Shown one piece after another: positions 7,729-12,150 of a DNA stretch of 12,150 bases. A program made the position numbers and the translations under genes. This DNA comes from an uncultured Clostridia bacterium (lineage in GTDB: Bacteria > Bacillota > Clostridia > Oscillospirales > Ruminococcaceae), in NCBI GenBank assembly GCA_937901805.1, contig CALDJI010000146.1, positions 1 through 12,150 on the forward strand, in the 5' to 3' direction. Within the stretch, counting starts at the first letter, position 1. The number at the start of each line of letters is the position of its first letter. The notes under the pieces are model-generated. The model did no database searches and was not told the origin of the DNA. It was given only the letters and a program-made list of their open reading frames with translations.

Positions 7729-7758
7729 TTGATTTTACACCCTCGCTGGTGTTATGAT
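7729..7758 (+). promoter_or_regulatory. Promoter of the sensory hydrogenase operon
   Basis: TTGATT (7729-7734), an 18-base spacer and TATGAT (7753-7758), preceded by TG one base upstream (extended -10). Transcription should start near 7765, about 47 bases before the first gene, which has GGAGGAG (7797-7803) at 8 bases from its ATG. Confidence 0.7.
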
Positions 7759-7811
7759 GTGAATAGATTGACAAGGAACCATACTCAACAAAAAACGGAG
7801 GAGTTTGTATC

Positions 7812-8084
7812 ATGGTGGAAGTCAGTGTCTGTGTCGGCAGTTCCTGCCATATGAAAGGCTCTTATCAGGTGATTAAGACCTTTACCGAACTTATCAAACA
7901 AAACCATTTCGAAAATATTGTCACGCTGAAAGCATCTTTCTGTATGGGAAAATGCCTGGAAGGCATTGCCTGCACTGTGAACGGAGAAATCCTGACAAAA
8001 GTCGGCTTTGCCAATGCGGAGCAGGTCTTTTATGAACACATCTATCCCCTTGCCCAACAAGAAGCCGGAGGTGAAACCCTGTGA
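7812..8084 (+). CDS. Thioredoxin-like [2Fe-2S] ferredoxin (NuoE/HoxE type)
   Basis: A 90-residue protein with the full ligand set of thioredoxin-like [2Fe-2S] ferredoxins: Cys7-x4-Cys12 (CVGSSC) and Cys44-x3-Cys48 (CMGKC). It probably passes electrons to or from the sensory hydrogenase encoded next. A very strong ribosome binding site precedes it. Its TGA stop overlaps the GTG start of the next gene by four bases (GTGA), so the two are translationally coupled. It differs from the other small ferredoxin-like protein in this window (4702-4977), which lacks the last cysteine. As a stand-alone small protein it lacks the helical N-terminal domain of full NuoE. Confidence 0.9.
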   Translation: MVEVSVCVGSSCHMKGSYQVIKTFTELIKQNHFENIVTLKASFCMGKCLEGIACTVNGEILTKVGFANAEQVFYEHIYPLAQQEAGGETL

Positions 8085-9784
8085 GTGTTATCCAGTTAAA
8101 CGAGGGAAGCTGCGTAAACTGTTACAAGTGTATTCGGGAATGCCCTATTAAAGCCATTGAATTTAAGGATGGACGCGCCAATATTATTGAAGACGAGTGT
8201 GTTTTATGCGGCACCTGCGTCCTGACCTGCCCACAAGGGGCAAAGGTCGTCAAAAATGAAGTCCCTAGTGTCAAACAATTGATTGCTGACGGGCGTAAGG
8301 TTTACATCACACTTGCCCCCTCCTGGGTAGGCTGGTTTGACTGTTCGTTTGCACAACTGAGCGCAGCATTCAAAAAAATCGGATTTGCCGGCGTGGAGGA
8401 AACCGCCATCGGTGCAGCAGAAGTCTCTCGCGAATATGCTTCTCTGATGCAAAACGGCTATATGAACAATATCATTGCAACCGCCTGTTCCTCCGTTGTT
8501 ATGCTTGTAGAACGCCATTTCCCGGAACTGGTCAAAATGCTCGCCCCCATTTCCTCCCCCATGATGGCGCATGCAAGGATTATGCGGGAGATGTACGGTG
8601 ACATCAAAGTGGTCTTTGTCGGACCTTGTCTGTCCAAAAAATTTGAAGCCAGCGACCCGCTTGCCGGCGGGTTGGTTAACTATGCATTGACCTTCCCTAC
8701 CATTGAAGAATGGATGCATGAAAAGGGAGTGGATCCGACCACAATCGAGCCGGATCCGGATGCAAAAGGGGTTTCAGAGCCGGTTTCCCGCCTATATCCG
8801 ACCGCTTCCGGTATCCTCAAAACCATTGGGGATGAAAGTTACCATAACTATAAACCAATTGCCGTAGACGGACTTGATCGCTGCCTGGAATTATTCAGCG
8901 CTTTGCGCGACGGAGAAGTACAAAACCTGTTTGTAGAGGCAAATATCTGCTCGGGCAGCTGTATCGGCGGACCGATTATGCGTATGCACAAAAAACGTAC
9001 GATTGTCAGCGCCCAGAAAATCAGCGATGCACCAATGCCGCAGGATCATATTCCAGCGCAGACCTCCCTGCAGCATATGCCGCATCCGCGGGTATTCTCC
9101 AACCGCGCGGTGAAAAACGACATGCCGACCGAGGAACAGATCCGCGAAATCCTTGCGCAGATCGGAAAGACCTGCAAAGAACAGGAACTCAACTGCGGAA
9201 GCTGCGGGTATCCCTCCTGCCGGGCAAAAGCAATTGCTGTGTTCCAAGGCAAAGCGGACATTAACATGTGTCTGCCTTTCCTGCGCCAGAGAGCGGAAAA
9301 CCTCTCCACTATGGTAATTGAGCACTCCCCAAATGCCATTATTGCACTGGACAACGATCTATGCGTCCAGGATCTGAATCCCCTTGCCCTGACCATGCTT
9401 GGCCAGGAACGCGCCGATGTGATTGGCATGCCTCTTCCAATGTTCTTTGGAGAGACTGATTTTGACAAGTGCAAAGAGGAGGGAATACCTGTTGTTAAGA
9501 AATTTTTCTCCTCCGACATTGGAAAAAGCGTGGAACAGACCACATTGTATATCCCGGAACACCGAATGTACCTGGTCTTTATCAAAGATATTACCGAAGA
9601 AGAAGAGCGCAAGAAAAAACTGGTAGATATGCGTGACAGCACCGTCGACATCGCCCAGAAGGTGATTGAAAAACAGATGATTGTCGCTCAGGAGATTGCA
9701 AGCCTGCTCGGGGAAACCACCGCAGAAACCAAAGTCGCCCTGACCAATTTGAAAAAGACAATGGGTACCATATCGGAGGACTAA
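8081..9784 (+). CDS. hydS: Sensory-type [FeFe] hydrogenase with FeS and PAS domains (HydS-like)
   Basis: Probable H2 or redox sensor rather than a bulk catalyst; 567 residues. Domains in order: two [4Fe-4S] ferredoxin motifs (Cys11-21 and Cys40-50); hydrogenase H-cluster domain (about 75-300); a Cx2Cx4Cx16C FeS module (Cys372, 375, 380, 397); a PAS domain (about 405-505); and a charged helical tail (505-567). H-cluster ligands are Cys136 (ATACSSV), Cys183 (GPCLSKKFE), Cys290 and Cys294 (EANICSGSC). In catalytic enzymes the residue before the first ligand is a proton-transfer cysteine; here it is Ala135, the same exchange known for the slow, sensory Thermotoga HydS. There is no kinase or GGDEF output domain, so the signal probably goes through the next gene, a phosphatase. 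The GTG start has GGAGG 9 bases upstream and overlaps the preceding stop. Confidence 0.92.
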   Translation: MSVIQLNEGSCVNCYKCIRECPIKAIEFKDGRANIIEDECVLCGTCVLTCPQGAKVVKNEVPSVKQLIADGRKVYITLAPSWVGWFDCSFAQLSAAFKKIGFAGVEETAIGAAEVSREYASLMQNGYMNNIIATACSSVVMLVERHFPELVKMLAPISSPMMAHARIMREMYGDIKVVFVGPCLSKKFEASDPLAGGLVNYALTFPTIEEWMHEKGVDPTTIEPDPDAKGVSEPVSRLYPTASGILKTIGDESYHNYKPIAVDGLDRCLELFSALRDGEVQNLFVEANICSGSCIGGPIMRMHKKRTIVSAQKISDAPMPQDHIPAQTSLQHMPHPRVFSNRAVKNDMPTEEQIREILAQIGKTCKEQELNCGSCGYPSCRAKAIAVFQGKADINMCLPFLRQRAENLSTMVIEHSPNAIIALDNDLCVQDLNPLALTMLGQERADVIGMPLPMFFGETDFDKCKEEGIPVVKKFFSSDIGKSVEQTTLYIPEHRMYLVFIKDITEEEERKKKLVDMRDSTVDIAQKVIEKQMIVAQEIASLLGETTAETKVALTNLKKTMGTISED

Positions 9785-9787
9785 GCC

Positions 9788-10963
9788 ATGGAATATTTCG
9801 TCGATGCCGCTTATGAAAGTCTAAACCATTATGGGGAAGAACTGTGCGGTGACAAGGTGGAGTTTGTCCGGACAGACGATTTCTTTCTCGCCGTCTTAGC
9901 AGACGGCCTGGGAAGCGGAGTGAAAGCCAATATCCTTTCCACCCTGACCAGTAAAATCATTGCCACCATGTTTGCAAACGGTGCAAGCCTGACAGAAACT
10001 GTGGAAACCATTGCCAAAACGCTTCCTGTCTGCTCCGAAAGAGGGCTTGCCTATTCCACATTTACAATTATCCGCGTTTCCAAAGACGGCAGTGTCTTTA
10101 CGGCAGAATTTGACAATCCTTCCCTGATTTATTTCAAGAAAAATCAATTGTCAGATATTCCCCGGCAGTTAATTGAAATGGAAGGAAAAGAAATTTACGT
10201 TAGCTTTTTCCAAGCCGAGGCGGGGGATATGATTATCACCTTCTCCGACGGCGTCGTCCATGCGGGTGTCGGACGGCTGCTGGATTTGGGCTGGCAATAT
10301 GACAATATCGTTAAATACATCTGCGAAAATATCCGGCCCAATATGTCTCCAAGAGAACTCAATCACCGCCTGCTTGGCGCAGTGGACACACTGTATATGC
10401 AGCAGCCGGGGGACGATTCCACATCGGTTTCGCTGCTACTCAAGCCTTCCACCCCGGCTACTGTGATGGTGGGGCCTCCCCTGAACCCGGAAATGGATGA
10501 AATTGTCGTTAAAAAACTGATGTACTCCAAAGGGCTGAAAGTCGTCTGCGGCGGTTCCACTTCCCAGATCGTCAGCCGGGTTACCGGACGGGAACTGAAA
10601 GTCCTACTCGACTACGAAAACCCCTCCGTCCCGCCTACAGCAGCTATTGGAGGCATTGATCTGGTAACGGAAGGCGTACTGACCGTTGGAAAATGCCTGG
10701 ATATTATCAAAACCTATACCAGCACCAGTGCTGCGAATAACACAGAGCTGGTTTCCCTGACCAAAAAAGATGGTGCAACCAAGCTGGCAAAACTATTGCT
10801 GGAAGACTGTACGGAAGTCCATTTTCTGGTTGGACGCGCACTCAATCCTGCCCACCAGAATCCTGGCATGCCTGTCTCCCTGGGTTTGAAGCTCAATCTC
10901 ATCAAGGAATTGGCCGCAGAACTGAAAAAAACCGGTAAAAAAGTGACGCTGGAATATTTTTAA
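9788..10963 (+). CDS. SpoIIE/PP2C-type serine/threonine phosphatase with C-terminal extension
   Basis: Probable output partner of the sensory hydrogenase; 391 residues, soluble. Residues 1 to about 220 form a PP2C/SpoIIE-like domain with metal-binding aspartates in LADGLGSG (Asp39), TFSDGV (Asp154) and PGDDSTSV (Asp209/Asp210), so it should be active on phosphoserine or phosphothreonine. Residues about 225-391 form an extra domain I do not recognise, with GGSTSQIVSRVTG, PPTAAIGG and GIDLVTEGVLTVGKCL as likely conserved spots. It starts 3 bases after the HydS stop with GGAGG 8 bases upstream, so the two are co-expressed. A typical SpoIIE target would be an anti-sigma-factor antagonist; no such gene is in the window. 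It ends in a strong terminator. It has no membrane segment, unlike sporulation SpoIIE itself. Confidence 0.9.
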   Translation: MEYFVDAAYESLNHYGEELCGDKVEFVRTDDFFLAVLADGLGSGVKANILSTLTSKIIATMFANGASLTETVETIAKTLPVCSERGLAYSTFTIIRVSKDGSVFTAEFDNPSLIYFKKNQLSDIPRQLIEMEGKEIYVSFFQAEAGDMIITFSDGVVHAGVGRLLDLGWQYDNIVKYICENIRPNMSPRELNHRLLGAVDTLYMQQPGDDSTSVSLLLKPSTPATVMVGPPLNPEMDEIVVKKLMYSKGLKVVCGGSTSQIVSRVTGRELKVLLDYENPSVPPTAAIGGIDLVTEGVLTVGKCLDIIKTYTSTSAANNTELVSLTKKDGATKLAKLLLEDCTEVHFLVGRALNPAHQNPGMPVSLGLKLNLIKELAAELKKTGKKVTLEYF

Positions 10964-10966
10964 ACG

Positions 10967-11009
10967 AAAAAAGCTGCTTGCGGAGAGTTTTTCCGCAAGC
11001 AGCTTTTTT
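10967..11009 (+). terminator. Intrinsic terminator of the sensory hydrogenase operon
   Basis: A perfect 18-bp inverted repeat (10967-10984 with 10992-11009) has a 7-base loop, a GC-rich core and flanking A6/T6 runs. It begins 3 bases after the phosphatase stop codon. The symmetric A and T runs mean that it could work in both directions. Confidence 0.95.
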
Positions 11010-11018
11010 ATGCCACAA

Positions 11019-11055
11019 AAATTCCTCCCCGGAGTAAAACTCCGGGGAGGAATTT
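11019..11055 (-). terminator. Intrinsic terminator of purL
   Basis: A perfect 17-bp inverted repeat (11019-11035 with 11039-11055) has a 3-base loop and a GC-rich core. On the minus strand it runs into a T-tract. It starts 10 bases after the purL stop codon and lies 9 bases from the opposing terminator. Confidence 0.93.
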
Positions 11056-11065
11056 CGTCTGTCAG

Positions 11066-12150
11066 TTATCCTCTAAAATAATCAACACCGGCTTTAAAGA
11101 TCATTTGATCTTTCTCGCCCTCGACGTTTTTATAAACATTGTTGCCAATACGCTCTGAGTGAGCCATCTTGCCGAGTACCCTGCCGTCCGGAGAGGTAAT
11201 TCCCTCAATTGCCCACAGGGAAGTATTCGGGTTAAAGCGAATATCCATAGTTGGATTGCCTTCCAGATCGCAGTACTGTGTGGCAATCTGTCCATTCGCT
11301 GCAAGCTGTTCGAGCATTTCATCACTTGCCACAAACCGGCCTTCTCCATGGGAAATGGGCACCGTATGAACAGCGCCAACCTGATTATAGAGCATCCACG
11401 GAGATTTGTTGGAGGCCACACGCGTATGAACCAGCATCGACTGATGGCGGCCGATCGTATTAAAGGTCAGTGTCGGGCAGGTGTCATCCATCTCCCGAAT
11501 TTCCCCATAAGGCACCAGACCAAGCTTAATCAGCGCCTGGAACCCATTGCAGATACCGAGCATCAGCCCGTCGCGGATATTGAGCAGTTCCATCACGCTC
11601 TCTTTAATGCTGGGGTTGCGGAAAAATGCAGTGATGAATTTCCCGGAGCCATCCGGCTCGTCACCGCCGGAGAAGCCGCCCGGCAGCATGACAATCTGGG
11701 ATTCCCGGATTTTCTTTGTCATGAGTTCCACAGATTCAGTGATATCCGCAGAGGAAAGGTTTTTAATGACCACAATTTCCGGATCCGCACCTGCATTTGC
11801 AAAGGCCTTCGCAGTATCATATTCGCAGTTAGTACCTGGGAAAACCGGGATTAGTACTTTCGGACGGGCGATCTTGACCGGAGCGCAGAGATGCTGCTCT
11901 GTCCGGAAAGAGAGTTCTTTTACAGTTTCTTTACCGGTTTCAATATTGCAGGCAAAGACCGGTTCCAGCGTATCCTCCCATGCCTTTTGCAACTGCGCAA
12001 GATTCAAGATCTCGCTGTCTGCCAGGATAGTATATTCTTTGACCGTATGGCCGATAACCACGCCGGAACAAGGGGTTTCCTCATCCAGTTCCAAAAGGAA
12101 CGCGCCGCTGGTCGGACCATAAAGCTTTTCATCAGAAACCGCATCGTCAA
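11066..12150 (-). CDS. purL: Phosphoribosylformylglycinamidine synthase, C-terminal part (cut by window edge)
   Basis: Fourth step of purine synthesis: FGAR, glutamine and ATP give FGAM. Only the last 360 residues are in the window; the reading frame stays open to base 12150, so the true start lies outside. Residues about 95-360 of the fragment form the glutamine amidotransferase (PurQ-like) domain: PVFPGTNCEYDT, LPGGFSGGDEPDG, nucleophile Cys200 in MLGICNGFQAL, and PISHGEGRF plus KMAHSER. The first about 90 residues are the end of the synthetase part, which shows a fused single-chain PurL rather than separate PurL and PurQ. The fused form is usual in many clostridia, at about 1,200-1,250 residues in full. 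Nothing in its surroundings links it to hydrogen metabolism. Confidence 0.96.
   Translation of the reverse strand, partial: DDAVSDEKLYGPTSGAFLLELDEETPCSGVVIGHTVKEYTILADSEILNLAQLQKAWEDTLEPVFACNIETGKETVKELSFRTEQHLCAPVKIARPKVLIPVFPGTNCEYDTAKAFANAGADPEIVVIKNLSSADITESVELMTKKIRESQIVMLPGGFSGGDEPDGSGKFITAFFRNPSIKESVMELLNIRDGLMLGICNGFQALIKLGLVPYGEIREMDDTCPTLTFNTIGRHQSMLVHTRVASNKSPWMLYNQVGAVHTVPISHGEGRFVASDEMLEQLAANGQIATQYCDLEGNPTMDIRFNPNTSLWAIEGITSPDGRVLGKMAHSERIGNNVYKNVEGEKDQMIFKAGVDYFRG

Noticed and set aside
11159..11854. A 231-codon plus-strand frame opposite purL
   Set aside because: The minus strand encodes the PurL glutaminase domain with its active-site motifs; this is its shadow.
12041..12094. 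TTG at 12094 as the start of a separate glutaminase gene (purQ)
   Set aside because: The frame continues open to the window edge with PurL-like sequence and there is no ribosome binding site before TTG.
1..12150. CRISPR arrays, tRNA or rRNA genes, insertion sequences
   Set aside because: No spaced direct repeats, cloverleaf-like segments, transposase motifs or terminal inverted repeats were seen on either strand.

Overview
The window looks like a strictly anaerobic, H2- and ethanol-forming clostridium, most likely of the Oscillospiraceae/Ruminococcaceae. The grounds are a fused aldehyde/alcohol dehydrogenase (AdhE), two different [FeFe] hydrogenases, a Rex-like redox operator, strong GGAGG ribosome binding sites and a single-polypeptide PurL ending in its glutaminase domain. 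The genus cannot be named from this sequence alone.

Layout from left to right. Bases 1-326 hold no gene, only the adhE terminator hairpin and AT-rich sequence. Then, on the minus strand and transcribed leftwards, lie adhE (327-2948), a catalytic-type [FeFe] hydrogenase (3179-4699) and, just upstream of it, a small thioredoxin-fold ferredoxin-like gene (4702-4977). Next, also on the minus strand, is an unrelated-looking three-gene operon (5244-7562): a DUF3810-type membrane protein with an HExxH motif, a coiled-coil J-domain protein and a HIRAN-domain protein. A 249-base divergent intergenic region follows. On the plus strand is a tightly packed three-gene operon (7812-10963): a thioredoxin-like [2Fe-2S] protein, a PAS-containing sensory-type [FeFe] hydrogenase (HydS) and a SpoIIE/PP2C-type phosphatase. 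It ends in a strong terminator, tail to tail with a second terminator belonging to a minus-strand purL that runs off the right edge.

How the genes may work together: the minus-strand hydrogenase and AdhE are two alternative sinks for fermentation electrons (H2 or ethanol). The plus-strand triplet looks like the matching sensor. HydS keeps the four H-cluster cysteine ligands, but the neighbouring proton-transfer cysteine is replaced by alanine. It carries extra FeS and PAS modules and sits next to a serine/threonine phosphatase that could pass on a signal. adhE also has a near-perfect Rex (NADH/NAD+) operator just downstream of a TTGACA-17-TACAAT promoter. The window thus shows two apparent redox inputs, an NADH sensor site and a putative H2 sensor, beside the two sinks. 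Sensory [FeFe] hydrogenases of this type are already known in Thermotoga and Ruminococcus, so the core idea is not new. The less explained parts are the long C-terminal extension of the phosphatase, the ligand-poor thioredoxin-fold partner of the catalytic hydrogenase, and the J-domain/HIRAN/DUF3810 operon between the two hydrogenase loci.
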